64,000 bases of DNA, from contig JAFSLH010000001.1 of assembly GCA_017448545.1 (NCBI GenBank), forward strand, positions 62,001 through 126,000. The letters run 5' to 3'. Each line of letters starts with the position of its first letter. Position 1 is the stretch's first letter. A program made the position numbers and the translations under genes. Source of the DNA: Clostridia bacterium. Its GTDB lineage: Bacteria; Bacillota; Clostridia; Christensenellales; CAG-138. Positions 43,531 through 52,882 of this stretch are shown here, one piece after another. The notes under the pieces were generated by a model, which was given only the letters and a program-made list of their open reading frames with translations, made no database searches and had not been told where the DNA came from.

Positions 43531-43812
43531 ATGACGGGAAAAGAACGGGCCGAATGGCGTAAGCTCGCGAATACCCTTCCGGCGATCTTTCAGATCGGCA
43601 AAGACAATCTCAGCGACGCGCTGATCGAAGGCGTGGACGGCGCGCTGAAAAAGCGGGAACTGATCAAGCTCTCCGTGCTGGAGACGAGCGATCTAAGCGC
43701 ACGCGAAGCGGCGCAGGCGCTGGCCGAAAAACTGGACGCCGAGATCATTCAATGCATCGGCCGGAAGTTTGTCCTGTACCGGGAGAATCCGGATAAGGAA
43801 ACCGAGAATTAA
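43531..43812 (+). CDS. yhbY: CRM/YhbY-family RNA-binding protein
   Basis: A 93-residue CRM-domain protein that associates with pre-50S particles. The family motif is seen in FQIGKDNLSDALIEGVDGAL and ELIKLSVLE. AAGGAGG precedes ATG 43531, ten bases after obg, the usual obg-yhbY arrangement. The 97-base gap that follows holds an imperfect hairpin (CCGAAAAAGTT with AACTTTTCGG, 43822-43856), which may end transcription. Confidence 0.92.
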   Translation: MTGKERAEWRKLANTLPAIFQIGKDNLSDALIEGVDGALKKRELIKLSVLETSDLSAREAAQALAEKLDAEIIQCIGRKFVLYRENPDKETEN

Positions 43813-43909
43813 CAATTTGTTCCGAAAAAGTTCAAGCCGATGTGACAACTTTTCGGATCGGATGCGCTACCATAGTTAGGATTGCCAACACAAAAGCGAG
43901 GCGAATGGG

Positions 43910-44788
43910 ATGACGGAATTCCTCGATATTTTCCGAACGATTACGAACGTTCTGAAGAACCCAAGCGGCTTGGTCAGCATCATTTTTGACGTGCTGATCA
44001 TCGCGTTCCTGGTCTACAAACTGTTAAGCTATACGAAAGGGACCCGCGCCAACGAGGTTTTGAAGGGCGTCGGGCTGCTGTTCGTGCTCTCCATCCTCGG
44101 GCGACTGTTCGGCTTGAATACGATCACATGGGTTCTGGACGGCGTTCTGTCCAGCGGTACCATTTTCGTGATTCTGTTCATTCTGTTCACGCCGGAGCTA
44201 AGGCGTGTGCTCGAACGGCTCGGCAGCGGAACGAAGCGGATCGGTCGGAAGATCCTGGCCGACGACATCGAGCGGCAGGCAATGGTGCAGGATTTGCAGC
44301 GCACGATTCTGCGGCTTTCCCGCCGGCGCGTCGGCATGCTGCTTGTGTTTGAACAAAAGACCGGTCTGGAGGATATCGCTGCAACCGGAACGCGGCTCGA
44401 TGCGGTGCTGTCCGGTGCGCTGATTGAGAATATCTTCGAGCCGAAAACGCCGCTGCACGACGGCGCGGTCGTCGTGCGGAACACGACGGTCGTTGCTGCT
44501 GCCTGCCTGTTGCCGCTGTCCGACGACCCGAAGGTCGCGCGTGAGCTCGGCACCCGGCACCGCGCGGCGATCGGCTGCTCCGCGGCGTCGGACTGCATCG
44601 TCCTCGTCGTTTCGGAGGAAACCGGCGCGATCTCGGTAGCGCGCGAAGGAAAGCTGATCCGCTACCTCGATGAGAAAGCGCTGTCGAGCGTGCTGGAAGG
44701 CATTTTGCTCAACAAGGGCTCGATCCTGCCGTGGGCGCGGATTCATTCGGAACGCAAAGGAAAGGAGGACGGAAACCGTGGCAAATAA
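43910..44788 (+). CDS. cdaA: Diadenylate cyclase CdaA
   Basis: Makes the second messenger c-di-AMP from two ATP at the membrane. Three membrane segments occupy about residues 20-90. The DAC domain has the active-site DGA in LHDGAVVVRNT near residue 183 and RHR in GTRHRAAIGCS near 215. At 292 residues it is normal. It overlaps cdaR by 11 bases; the usual third gene of the set, glmM, is not next in line. Confidence 0.95.
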   Translation: MTEFLDIFRTITNVLKNPSGLVSIIFDVLIIAFLVYKLLSYTKGTRANEVLKGVGLLFVLSILGRLFGLNTITWVLDGVLSSGTIFVILFILFTPELRRVLERLGSGTKRIGRKILADDIERQAMVQDLQRTILRLSRRRVGMLLVFEQKTGLEDIAATGTRLDAVLSGALIENIFEPKTPLHDGAVVVRNTTVVAAACLLPLSDDPKVARELGTRHRAAIGCSAASDCIVLVVSEETGAISVAREGKLIRYLDEKALSSVLEGILLNKGSILPWARIHSERKGKEDGNRGK

Positions 44789-46118
44789 GAAACGTTTTTC
44801 GGAGATCGTCGGAACCTTTCTGAAGAATCTGTTTACGAAGAATATCCTGATCAAGATCATCTCCCTGCTGTTCGCGTTCCTGCTTTGGGGCTACGTTCTG
44901 ACCATCGAGAATCCCGAGTATACCAAGGTCGTGCGCGACGTGACGATCACGATGACCGGGGAAAGCACCCTCACCGATAAGGGCCTGACGCTGGTCACGC
45001 GCGAAATCGGCGAAACGGACGTCACCGTGCTTTGTCAGATCGGCAAGCACAGCGAGCTTGACGCGTCCCGCATCACCTGCACCGTCAATCTGGCCGACAG
45101 CTCGATCAGTCTGGCGGAGGATGAAGACTCCAAGATCTTCCCGCTGACGGTCAATACAACGATCCGTACCGGTTACGGAACAATCGCGTCCGTGGAACAC
45201 AGCACGGTCAACGTGGAGATCGCGCGCGTTTCGACGCGCAGCGGCGTCCCGGTTTCGATCGAATATACCGGCACGCTGCCGGAGGGTTTCCGTGTGGAGA
45301 CGCCGGACCGGCTGACGATCACCGTCAAGGGCATGAAGTCGCTGGTCAACGAGATTGCCAAAGGCGTCATCACAATCGACCTCGACGCATTCCCGACGAG
45401 CGATCCCGAAACGCTTGCCGGCGATTACAGCGCGGTCTATCCGATCCGCTTCTACAACAGCAGCAACGTCGGACTGGACAATATTTATAACGCAAGCGGC
45501 GACAGCTATTCGATTGACGTACCGATCACAATCCGCGCCTACCGCGAAGTGCCGGTCGTTCCGGATATCACGGTCGAGGACGGGTATGAATACACCTATA
45601 CGCTCTCGCCGAAGACCGTAACGCTCTACGGCGACCGTGAGACGCTGCGTTCGCTGACGTCCGTTTCCACGGAACCGATTCTGGCGCAGCCGGAGATGAA
45701 CGGAACGGAAATCCAGACCGCTATCCTCGTGCCGAACGGCCTCACGATTGACGGGGACAGCGAGCAGAATGCGACCCTTGTGCTGAACGTCACGGAGCAG
45801 ATCGAAACGGAAACCTATCTGATTCCGATTCAGGTCAGCGGGCTCGGCGACAATCTGCTGCGCGGCAAGGATTTCCCGACGGAAACGACTGTGCGCGTAA
45901 CCGGCACGATGCAGAAACTGACGCAGTTCTCGACTGCGTATGTCACAGCGAAGCTGGACCTCAACGGCTACGACGCCGGCACCTATACGCTGCCGCTGAC
46001 GCTGTCCCTCGACGATCGCATCTCGGAACTTTCGGTCGCGCTGGTCGAGCCGGGCGTCACGGTGACGCTTCTTGAAAAGGTCGAAGAAGTGCCCGAAGCG
46101 GAAACGGCGGAAGAATAA
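44778..46118 (+). CDS. cdaR: CdaA regulatory protein CdaR (YbbR repeats)
   Basis: Membrane-anchored extracytoplasmic regulator of CdaA. One N-terminal membrane helix lies at about residues 22-42 (KIISLLFAFLLWGYVLTI), followed by about four YbbR-type beta repeats. An acidic tail ends the 446-residue protein. Translation starts at GTG 44778 behind AAAGGAGG, 11 bases inside cdaA, so the two are co-translated. The later upstream start frames have no site. Confidence 0.93.
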   Translation: MANKKRFSEIVGTFLKNLFTKNILIKIISLLFAFLLWGYVLTIENPEYTKVVRDVTITMTGESTLTDKGLTLVTREIGETDVTVLCQIGKHSELDASRITCTVNLADSSISLAEDEDSKIFPLTVNTTIRTGYGTIASVEHSTVNVEIARVSTRSGVPVSIEYTGTLPEGFRVETPDRLTITVKGMKSLVNEIAKGVITIDLDAFPTSDPETLAGDYSAVYPIRFYNSSNVGLDNIYNASGDSYSIDVPITIRAYREVPVVPDITVEDGYEYTYTLSPKTVTLYGDRETLRSLTSVSTEPILAQPEMNGTEIQTAILVPNGLTIDGDSEQNATLVLNVTEQIETETYLIPIQVSGLGDNLLRGKDFPTETTVRVTGTMQKLTQFSTAYVTAKLDLNGYDAGTYTLPLTLSLDDRISELSVALVEPGVTVTLLEKVEEVPEAETAEE

Positions 46119-46128
46119 CGACACATTC

Positions 46129-46154
46129 GCAGGGAAGGCATGCGCCTTCCCTGC
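46129..46154 (+). terminator. Perfect hairpin between cdaR and the FAD protein gene
   Basis: GCAGGGAAGGC (46129-46139) pairs perfectly with GCCTTCCCTGC (46144-46154) over the loop ATGC. It lies 10 bases after the cdaR stop and 12 before the next likely start codon. Only a weak T-run (GGTTTTG) follows, so it may attenuate rather than fully terminate. Confidence 0.55.
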
Positions 46155-46166
46155 ACGGTTTTGCAG

Positions 46167-47771
46167 ATGAAACAAACAATCCTGATCCGAAATATCCGCA
46201 GAGAACTGGACGCTTCCGACGAAGCGTTCGTTTCCGTCTGCCGCAAACGCTGGGGCGTTCCGAAGGAGGAACCGATGCAGCTCCGTATCGTCCGGCAGGC
46301 GATTGACGCGCGCAAGAAAAGCGACGTCTGCTTCGTTGTGCATGCGGAAGTTACGGCGGAACGCAAGCTGATCCGGCGGCTGCTGCAGGATCGAAAACTC
46401 AAGGCGGAACTGCTCGAACCGGAGGAGGAAACGCCGGTCGTGCCCGGCAGCGAGCCGATGCGCGGCAGGGTGATCGTGGTCGGCCTGGGGCCGGGCGGCC
46501 TGTTTGCCGCGTGGCAGCTCGCCAAAAACGGGTACCAGCCGTTGGTCATTGAGCGCGGACAGCCGATCGAGCAGCGCATCCGGGACGTCGAAACCTATTG
46601 GAACGGCGGTGCGCTGAATCCGGAAAGCAACGTTGCGTTCGGCGAGGGCGGGGCAGGCACGTTTTCCGACGGAAAGCTGACGACGCGGATCAAGGATCGC
46701 CGAATCGGCGACGTGCTCGCGCAGCTGATCGCCTGCGGCGCGCCGGAGGAGATTGCGTACCTCGCGAAGCCGCATATCGGGACCGACCGGCTCAGAACCG
46801 TCGTCGGGACGATGCGCCGGGAGATCGAATCGCTCGGCGGCGAAGTGCGGTTCGGAACCTGCCTCTGCGGTATTCACAGCGAGGACGGCGAACTGCGATC
46901 CGTTACGCTCAACGGCGCCGGGAAGACGGAAACCGTTCCCTGCTGCGCGCTGATTCTCGCGATCGGACAGGGCGCGCGCGATACGTTCCGGATGCTCCAT
47001 GCGTCCGGCGTGGCGATGGCGCCGAAGGCGTTTGCGGTCGGCGTACGCGCCGAGCATCCGCAAATCCTGATCAACCAAAGCCAGTTCGGCGCGTTTGCGT
47101 CGCATCCGCGGCTCGGCGCGGCGGAATACCGCTTGACGGGCAGCAGCGGCGCGCGCGGCGTCTATACGTTCTGCATGTGCCCGGGCGGGCGCGTCGTTGC
47201 GAGCGCGAGCGGGAAAGGGCAGATTGTCGTGAACGGCATGAGCGATTTCGCGCGCGACGGCGAGAACGCGAACGCCGCCGTCGTGGTGCAGGTCGGTCCG
47301 GAGGACTTCGGAACCGGCGCGCTCGACGGGATGCTGTTTCAGGAGCGATTGGAAGCGGATGCGTTCCGCGTCGGCGGCGGAACCGCGCCTGCCTGTACGG
47401 TCGGCGATTATCTCAGACAGCGCGGCTCGACGTCGTTCGGCAGCGTTCGGCCGTCCTACCGGCCGGGCGTCGCGCCGGCGAACCTTTGGGACTGTCTGCC
47501 GGAGTTTGTGGCGCAGGGCGTGCGCGACGGACTCGTTTCGTTCGGAACGCAGCTGAAAGGCTACGATCTGCCGGACGCGGTGCTGACCGCCGTGGAAAGC
47601 CGCACGTCCTCGCCGCTGCGCATTTTGCGCGGGGAAGATCGGCAGTCGGTTTCGTGCAAAAATCTGTATCCGGTCGGCGAAGGCGCCGGGTATGCCGGCG
47701 GCATTGTGAGCGCTGCCGTGGACGGCTGGCACGCGGCGGAAGCCGTGATTCGCCGGTTCTCCAACCGCTGA
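46167..47771 (+). CDS. FAD-dependent oxidoreductase-like protein (COG2509 type)
   Basis: A 534-residue protein with a FAD-binding Rossmann motif, VVGLGPGGLFAAWQLAKNGY near residue 110, and the family block EGGAGTFSDGKLTTRIKDRR near 165. It ends with YPVGEGAGYAGGIVSAAVDG, another FAD contact. The N-terminal 80 residues form the small domain seen in this family. Function is unproven; relatives are annotated as NAD(FAD)-utilising dehydrogenases. ATG 46167 gives the family-like N-terminus (MKQTILIRNIRREL) but has no ribosome site. An in-frame ATG at 46140 lies in the loop of a hairpin. Confidence 0.82.
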   Translation: MKQTILIRNIRRELDASDEAFVSVCRKRWGVPKEEPMQLRIVRQAIDARKKSDVCFVVHAEVTAERKLIRRLLQDRKLKAELLEPEEETPVVPGSEPMRGRVIVVGLGPGGLFAAWQLAKNGYQPLVIERGQPIEQRIRDVETYWNGGALNPESNVAFGEGGAGTFSDGKLTTRIKDRRIGDVLAQLIACGAPEEIAYLAKPHIGTDRLRTVVGTMRREIESLGGEVRFGTCLCGIHSEDGELRSVTLNGAGKTETVPCCALILAIGQGARDTFRMLHASGVAMAPKAFAVGVRAEHPQILINQSQFGAFASHPRLGAAEYRLTGSSGARGVYTFCMCPGGRVVASASGKGQIVVNGMSDFARDGENANAAVVVQVGPEDFGTGALDGMLFQERLEADAFRVGGGTAPACTVGDYLRQRGSTSFGSVRPSYRPGVAPANLWDCLPEFVAQGVRDGLVSFGTQLKGYDLPDAVLTAVESRTSSPLRILRGEDRQSVSCKNLYPVGEGAGYAGGIVSAAVDGWHAAEAVIRRFSNR

Positions 47772-47902
47772 ATTTCGACAAATTCGAATTCCATGCGGAC
47801 GATTTGTGATATTTTTCGGAACTCTTGCCGGGAACGCTTCCGGGATCGGACCGGATATGGTATAACAAAGGGGAAGTTTTCCGAAGAGGGAGGGCACGCT
47901 TT

Positions 47903-49777
47903 ATGAAGAAACGCATTGCGCTGCTGCTTGCGCTGCTGCTGATTCTGACATTCCCGCTCACGATCCATTCGTGGGCAGAGGAGGAAACGGAACCGGTCAC
48001 CGTCCGCGTTCTTTTGGGAACGGACGGTGCGTCAAGCGTGGCCGTAACCGTTCTCGGCTCGTACTCGGTCGGCGACACGAGTTTTACCGGCGGCACGCTG
48101 ACTGCGTCGATCAGCAACGGAACGATTACGCTGTCCCATTCGGAAAAGGGCACGCTGTATGCCGGCACCAAATCCGTCCGCGTCGTGCGGAACACGGTGA
48201 CGAACGAGGAGGGAGAGGAGATCGCGCAGGGCAACGACGAAGCGAATCTGACGCTGACAAACAAGGGCCACAACGCGAAACTGACTTACCTCGGCGATCT
48301 CGTGTTTTACAGCGACGACGGAACGCTCCGCGTCGTGAACGTCGTCGGGGTCCGGGAATACCTGTACGGCGTCGTTTCCGGCGAAGTCACCGATTCCTCA
48401 CCGGAGGAGCTTCTGAAGGTCGAAGCGATCTGCGCCAAAGGCTTTGCGCTCGCTGAGGTCGAAGCGCGCACCAAGAAAGATTTCGACGTCTACGATACGA
48501 CCAAGTCGCAGCTCTATTACGGCTATAAGGCGAAGGATACGAAGGTGATCGCAGCCGTCGACGCCGTCTGGGAAAACACGCTGCTGTATCAGGGCAAGGT
48601 CGTTAAGACGTATTACTGCACGGCGAACGGCGGACAGGCCATCACGCCGGTCATGCACTGGGGCGGCACGAACGAGAACGAGGGCGCGTACTATTTCGGC
48701 TATGATCCGTTCGATCTCGAGGGTTCTTCGTCAAGCAAATCGCTGACGATTGACGGCGCCGATCCGGCCGGTTTGTCGGAAAAGGTGCGCGCCTACTTTG
48801 TTTCGCTGGCAGAGACGGCGCTCGGCGAGGAAGTCGAATCGCTGGAGAGCATCGTTTCGCTGGTCGGCGTCAATGATCCGTCCCATCCGGAGGGCACGTC
48901 GCGCGCGCCGTCCGAGCTGGCCCCGCAGGCACAGGTCACGGCCAAGCTGAACGTGAAAACCAAGGCGGGCGAATACCGGCAGGCGACTGCAGCGTTCGAC
49001 CTTTCGGATTTCAAGTCGAAAACCGGCATGTCCGGCGGCTCGGTGCAGTTCGTTGTGCGCACGGGCGTGCAGTCGTGGGTCATCGCGTTCGGTTCGAACA
49101 GCGGCCACCGCGTCGGTCTGTCGCATCGCGGCGCCGGCGTCATGGCCAAGAAGGGCTATACCTACGTTGAAATTCTGAAATTCTATTATCGCAATGCGGA
49201 TCTGTACGACGCGAACGGCACGCTGATCCCCTGCAATAAAACGTTTGACTTCACCTATTCCGGCCCCGAGCCGGAGGCAACGGCAACCCCGTCGCCGACG
49301 CCTGCGGAGGAATCCCCAACCCCGTCGCCGACGCCTGCGGAGGAATCCCCAACCCCGTCGCCGACGCCTGCGGAAGAATCTCCGACGCCGTCGCCGACGC
49401 CTGCGGAAGAATCTCCGACGCCGTCGCCGACGCCTGCGGAAGAACCCCCGACCCCGTCGCCGACGCCTGAAGAGTCTCCGACCCCGTCGCCGACGCCCGT
49501 GGAGGAGTCTCCGACCCCGTCGCCGACGCCTGCTGGGGAGGAATCCCCTTCGCCGAGCCCCACGCCGACGGAAACGCCTGCGCCGAGCGAACCGGAAATC
49601 GGAGACGTGGACGGCGTGAACGGCATCACGCGATATGACGCGCAGCTGGTCATGGAGTATTACCTTCGCGTGACGACGCTGACGGCGGAACAGCTTGCCC
49701 GCGCCGACGTGAACCGGGACGGCGTTGTGGACGCGCTGGACGCGGCAATGCTGCTGCGGATCATCAGCCGCGGCTGA
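47903..49777 (+). CDS. Secreted SpoIID/LytB-domain protein with Pro-rich linker and C-terminal dockerin-like domain
   Basis: A 624-residue exported protein. A signal peptide covers about residues 1-27. A SpoIID/LytB domain occupies about 100-430, with [20 protein letters not shown] and the late [20 protein letters not shown] typical of SpoIID-type peptidoglycan-acting enzymes. Residues 458-565 are a linker of about nine 11-residue units ([11 protein letters not shown]). The last 58 residues (from 567) look like a dockerin: the second repeat [20 protein letters not shown] keeps the full Ca-binding pattern, while the first ([12 protein letters not shown]) is degenerate. GGAGGG precedes ATG 47903. 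The fusion suggests a wall-acting enzyme tethered to a cohesin partner, which is inference. Confidence 0.85.
   Translation: MKKRIALLLALLLILTFPLTIHSWAEEETEPVTVRVLLGTDGASSVAVTVLGSYSVGDTSFTGGTLTASISNGTITLSHSEKGTLYAGTKSVRVVRNTVTNEEGEEIAQGNDEANLTLTNKGHNAKLTYLGDLVFYSDDGTLRVVNVVGVREYLYGVVSGEVTDSSPEELLKVEAICAKGFALAEVEARTKKDFDVYDTTKSQLYYGYKAKDTKVIAAVDAVWENTLLYQGKVVKTYYCTANGGQAITPVMHWGGTNENEGAYYFGYDPFDLEGSSSSKSLTIDGADPAGLSEKVRAYFVSLAETALGEEVESLESIVSLVGVNDPSHPEGTSRAPSELAPQAQVTAKLNVKTKAGEYRQATAAFDLSDFKSKTGMSGGSVQFVVRTGVQSWVIAFGSNSGHRVGLSHRGAGVMAKKGYTYVEILKFYYRNADLYDANGTLIPCNKTFDFTYSGPEPEATATPSPTPAEESPTPSPTPAEESPTPSPTPAEESPTPSPTPAEESPTPSPTPAEEPPTPSPTPEESPTPSPTPVEESPTPSPTPAGEESPSPSPTPTETPAPSEPEIGDVDGVNGITRYDAQLVMEYYLRVTTLTAEQLARADVNRDGVVDALDAAMLLRIISRG
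49288..49575 (+). repeat. In-frame 33-bp tandem repeats encoding the Pro/Thr/Ser linker
   Basis: Head-to-tail copies of a 33-bp unit, each encoding an 11-residue [15 protein letters not shown] segment. Early copies are nearly identical, while the later ones lose or gain codons ([32 protein letters not shown]). Copy number is likely to vary between strains by slippage. Confidence 0.9.
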
Positions 49778-49795
49778 ACCAAACAGCAGAAAGCA

Positions 49796-49829
49796 AAAGA
49801 GGATGCCCGGATTGCCGAACATCCTCTTT
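49796..49829. terminator. Bidirectional terminator
   Basis: AAAGAGGATG (49796-49805) pairs perfectly with CATCCTCTTT (49820-49829). It lies between the convergent SpoIID-dockerin gene and the GyrI-like gene and has a T-rich end in both directions. Confidence 0.85.
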
Positions 49830-49843
49830 CTTCATGCTTGTAA

Positions 49844-50293
49844 TCAGTCTTTCTGCAGCGGAACCCAGATGGAGATTGCCATCTCTCCCGAGCCGTCCTC
49901 CGGCGGGAGATAGACCTCGACGTCGTATTCGCCCGCAAGCGAATACCCTTTCAGTTCGGGCAGCCATTCGGACCAGATTCGGCTGTTGGTGTCCTGCAGG
50001 GTATCCATCGTGCAGGGGAACTCGGCCCAGATGCCGGCGGGAATCACTCTCGTTTCACAGCCTTCCGGGATCGTCTCCCACGGGAAATACAGGTCGGCGA
50101 TCCAGTAATCAAAGCCCTGTCCTTCCACATCGAGGCAAACGCCGAACGTTCCCATGATCGGGCGCTGTTCGCCCTGCGCCAGCCATTCGTCCCAGAACTT
50201 CGGGATTTCCCGATAGCTCGTTTCGGTCTGAAACCGTCTTTTGACGCCGACGATCGTAAACGGCGCTTTTTCCGTGATGCGATATTCCAGCAT
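49844..50293 (-). CDS. GyrI-like / AraC effector-binding domain protein
   Basis: A 149-residue stand-alone effector-binding domain of the GyrI-like fold. The start (LEYRITEKAPFTIVGVKRRF), the middle FWDEWLAQGEQ and the C-terminal DVEVYLPPEDGSGEMAISIW with its final VPLQKD are typical. Such domains bind small hydrophobic or cationic molecules and are often fused to AraC regulators; here there is no DNA-binding part. AGGGAAAG precedes ATG 50293. Role unknown. Confidence 0.85.
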   Translation of the reverse strand: MLEYRITEKAPFTIVGVKRRFQTETSYREIPKFWDEWLAQGEQRPIMGTFGVCLDVEGQGFDYWIADLYFPWETIPEGCETRVIPAGIWAEFPCTMDTLQDTNSRIWSEWLPELKGYSLAGEYDVEVYLPPEDGSGEMAISIWVPLQKD

Positions 50294-50329
50294 GCTTTCC
50301 CTCCGACGGATCGTTTCTCCGCAGACAAC

Positions 50330-50357
50330 AAAGGAGCGCCGAAAAACGCGCTCCTTT
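50330..50357. terminator. Terminator of the DUF1292 gene
   Basis: AAAGGAGCGC (50330-50339) pairs perfectly with GCGCTCCTTT (50348-50357). On the minus strand it follows the DUF1292 stop and is trailed by TTTG; it separates that gene from the GyrI-like gene. Confidence 0.75.
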
Positions 50358-50364
50358 TTGCCGA

Positions 50365-50655
50365 TTATTCTTCTTCGTCTTCTTCGTCCCAGGATTCCAT
50401 GCGCTGCTGCGCAACTTCCAAAAGCTCCGCCTGCAGGTCGAGGTCTTCGACAGGGAGGAACTCCTCCAGGTCTTCTTCCTCGTGCTGCACGATCTCCATA
50501 ATGCAGACTTCAAATTCCTCTGCATCGTCGGGGAGTTCCGGATCGATCAGAACGCCGTACTCTTTATCCTTGTGCATGAAATAGTCGATGACTTCCAGAT
50601 CAAATTCGTTTCCGTCTTCGTCAACGAACGTGACAAGATCCCGTTCTTCTTCCAT
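50365..50655 (-). CDS. DUF1292 family small acidic protein
   Basis: A 96-residue, strongly acidic protein. The block VTFVDEDGNEFDLEVIDYFM followed by HKDKEYGVLIDP is the DUF1292 (YrzB-like) signature of Firmicutes; function unknown. The C-terminal half is Glu/Asp-rich and ends DEEDEEE. ATG 50655 follows AAAGGAG; the longer frame to 50712 crosses the promoter. In Bacillus such a gene lies near yrrK/yrzL; here it is alone. Confidence 0.88.
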   Translation of the reverse strand: MEEERDLVTFVDEDGNEFDLEVIDYFMHKDKEYGVLIDPELPDDAEEFEVCIMEIVQHEEEDLEEFLPVEDLDLQAELLEVAQQRMESWDEEDEEE

Positions 50656-50683
50656 GGTGATTCTCCTTTCTCTTGATGGCGTT

Positions 50684-50712
50684 ATTGTACCCGAATCGGG
50701 ACATAAATGCAA
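50684..50712 (-). promoter_or_regulatory. Promoter of the DUF1292 gene
   Basis: On the minus strand TTGCAT (50707-50712) and TACAAT (50684-50689) are 17 bp apart, placed 29 bases before the start codon. Confidence 0.7.
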
Positions 50713-50769
50713 GTGTTTCCCGAAAACTAAAAATCTTTTCGTTTACAAAAATAATTTTGGATTACCCCC

Positions 50770-50798
50770 TTGTCAGACCGCGCCATTGTCTCTATAAT
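50770..50798 (+). promoter_or_regulatory. Promoter of the yheO-like/ygeY/ygeW operon
   Basis: TTGTCA (50770-50775) and a perfect TATAAT (50793-50798) are 17 bp apart. The leader to ATG 50830 is short and includes GGGGGT as the ribosome site. Confidence 0.78.
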
Positions 50799-50829
50799 AT
50801 AGGTAGAATGATACAAACGGGGGTCGTGT

Positions 50830-51468
50830 ATGGATTTGAATTTTTACACCCGCCTGGCGAGCGCGCTCGCCCAGCAGTTCGGGAGCAACTGTGAAATCGT
50901 CGTGCACGATCTTCGCAGCGGCGATCCCGATCATACGGTTGTCGCAATCGAAAACGGCCACGTTTCGCACCGCAAGATCGGAGACGGGCCGAGCCGGATC
51001 GTCCTCGAAGCGCTGCAGGCGGAGGATCCGTCCACGCTGCAGGACGAAGCCGGATATCTTCTGAAAACGCATGACGGCCGCATCCTGAAATCCTCTACGA
51101 TCTATATCCGGAACGACGAGGGCGGCGTCGACGGCGTCTTTTCGATCAACTATGACATCACCGAGCTTTTGATGGCGGAGCGTGCGATCGACTCGATCCT
51201 GAACCACAAGATCGACGCAACGTCCCCGGAGCGGATTCCGATCTCGGTCAACGATTTGCTCGACGATCTCATTGAGCAGGCGGCCGCGCAGATCGGCAAG
51301 CCGGTAGCCATGATGACCAAGGACGACAAGATTCGCGCAATTCGCTTTTTGAACAAGGCGGGCGCATTCCTGGTCACAAGAAGCGGCGACAAGGTGTCGA
51401 AGTATTTCGGCATCAGCAAATATACTCTCTATTCCTATATCGACGCAAAGACCTCCGACGAGATGTAA
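50830..51468 (+). CDS. YheO-like PAS/HTH transcriptional regulator
   Basis: A 212-residue regulator of the YheO type. An N-terminal PAS-like domain (about residues 5-120; [13 protein letters not shown] and [11 protein letters not shown]) is followed by a C-terminal helix-turn-helix (about 150-205; [17 protein letters not shown], then [14 protein letters not shown]). It is first in an operon with ygeY and ygeW, so it probably senses a metabolite of that pathway and controls it. It overlaps a possible ATG (51468) of the next frame, but ygeY most likely starts later. Confidence 0.88.
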   Translation: MDLNFYTRLASALAQQFGSNCEIVVHDLRSGDPDHTVVAIENGHVSHRKIGDGPSRIVLEALQAEDPSTLQDEAGYLLKTHDGRILKSSTIYIRNDEGGVDGVFSINYDITELLMAERAIDSILNHKIDATSPERIPISVNDLLDDLIEQAAAQIGKPVAMMTKDDKIRAIRFLNKAGAFLVTRSGDKVSKYFGISKYTLYSYIDAKTSDEM

Positions 51469-51494
51469 TGCAAAATCCAGAAAGGAACACGGCT

Positions 51495-52871
51495 ATGAAT
51501 GTAATGGAAATCAAACAGGCGGCGCTGGCCTATTTACCCGACATGACGAAATTCCTGCGCGATTTGATCGCGATTCCGAGCGAGAGCTGCGAGGAAGAAG
51601 GCGTCATTCGCCGCACGATTGCCGAGATGGAAAAGCTCGGGTTTGACAAAGCGGAAATCGATCCGGAAGGAAACGCGCTCGGCTGGATGGGAACCGGCGA
51701 CAAGATCATCGCGTTCGACGGGCATATCGACACGGTCGGCATCGGCAATCTCCAGAACTGGGAGCATAATCCGTACGAGGGCTACGAGACGGACGACATC
51801 ATCTACGGCCGCGGCGGTTCCGATCAGGAGGGCGGCGTGGTCAGCGCGGTCTACGGCGCGAAGATCATGAAGGACCTCGGCCTGATTCCGGAGGGCTACA
51901 AAATCCTTGTGACCGCAACGGTGCAGGAAGAGGACTGCGACGGCCTTTGCTGGCAGTACATCCACAAAGAGGACGGCGTGACGCCGGAGTTCGTCGTTTC
52001 GACCGAGCCGACGGACGGCGGTATCTATCGCGGCCATCGCGGCAGAATGGAAATCCGCGTCGACGTGCGCGGCGTTTCCTGCCACGGCTCCGCACCGGAG
52101 CGCGGCGACAACGCGATTTACAAGATGGCGGATATCCTGCGCGAAGTCCGTGCGCTGAACGAAAACGGCTGCGGCGAAGCGGACGAGATCAAGGGCCTTG
52201 TCAAGATGCTCGAACCGGAATACAACCCGGAGCATTACGAGGACGCGCGCTTCCTCGGCAGAGGCACGATCACCTGCTCGCAGATTTTCTATACGTCCCC
52301 GTCGCGCTGCGCGGTCGCGGATTCCTGCGCGGTCTCGCTGGATCGCCGGATGACTGCGGGCGAAACGTGGGATTCCTGCCTCGAGGAGATTCGCAACCTG
52401 CCCGCCTGCAAAAAGTACGGCGACGACGTCAAGGTCTCGATGTATCTCTACGACCGGCCCGCATGGACCGGCCTCAAGTACGAAACGGAGTGCTATTTCC
52501 CGACCTGGATCAACAAGGAAAGCGCCGCGCATGTACAGGCGCTGTACCAGGCGCACAAAGCGTTGTTCGGCGAGGAGCGCATCGGTTCCGAGACGGCGAT
52601 GCACCTGCGTCACCGCCCGCTGATCGACAAGTGGACGTTCTCCACGAACGGCGTTTCGATCCAGGGCCGTTACGGCATCCCGTGCGTCGGCTTCGGCCCC
52701 GGCGCCGAGTCCCAGGCGCATGCGCCGAACGAAATCACCTGGAAGCAGGACCTCGTGACCTGCGCCGCCGTGTATGCGCTGACGCCGCATTACTACCTGC
52801 TGGCGGATAAGAGCATCGACGCGTCTGAGTTCCGCGCCGGCAAGACCACGACCAAATTTGCGAACGACTGA
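51495..52871 (+). CDS. ygeY: YgeY family M20 metallohydrolase (selenium-metabolism linked)
   Basis: A 458-residue M20 peptidase/deacylase-type hydrolase of the YgeY family. Zinc ligands appear in FDGHIDTVG near residue 78, GGSDQEGG near 110, and VQEEDCDG near 147 with the catalytic Glu; the last His is in SQAHAPNE. YgeY is known by co-occurrence with ygeW, ygfK, ssnA and selenium-dependent hydroxylases in anaerobic purine breakdown; its substrate here is inferred to be an amide or carbamoyl compound. ATG 51495 follows AAAGGA with good spacing; the upstream frame start 51468 overlaps the previous stop. Confidence 0.92.
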   Translation: MNVMEIKQAALAYLPDMTKFLRDLIAIPSESCEEEGVIRRTIAEMEKLGFDKAEIDPEGNALGWMGTGDKIIAFDGHIDTVGIGNLQNWEHNPYEGYETDDIIYGRGGSDQEGGVVSAVYGAKIMKDLGLIPEGYKILVTATVQEEDCDGLCWQYIHKEDGVTPEFVVSTEPTDGGIYRGHRGRMEIRVDVRGVSCHGSAPERGDNAIYKMADILREVRALNENGCGEADEIKGLVKMLEPEYNPEHYEDARFLGRGTITCSQIFYTSPSRCAVADSCAVSLDRRMTAGETWDSCLEEIRNLPACKKYGDDVKVSMYLYDRPAWTGLKYETECYFPTWINKESAAHVQALYQAHKALFGEERIGSETAMHLRHRPLIDKWTFSTNGVSIQGRYGIPCVGFGPGAESQAHAPNEITWKQDLVTCAAVYALTPHYYLLADKSIDASEFRAGKTTTKFAND

Positions 52872-52882
52872 GGAGGGCCACC

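Noticed and set aside
49288..49575. Regular 33-bp repeats suggesting a CRISPR array
   Set aside because: The units are contiguous without unique spacers, stay in frame, and encode a Pro/Thr/Ser linker.
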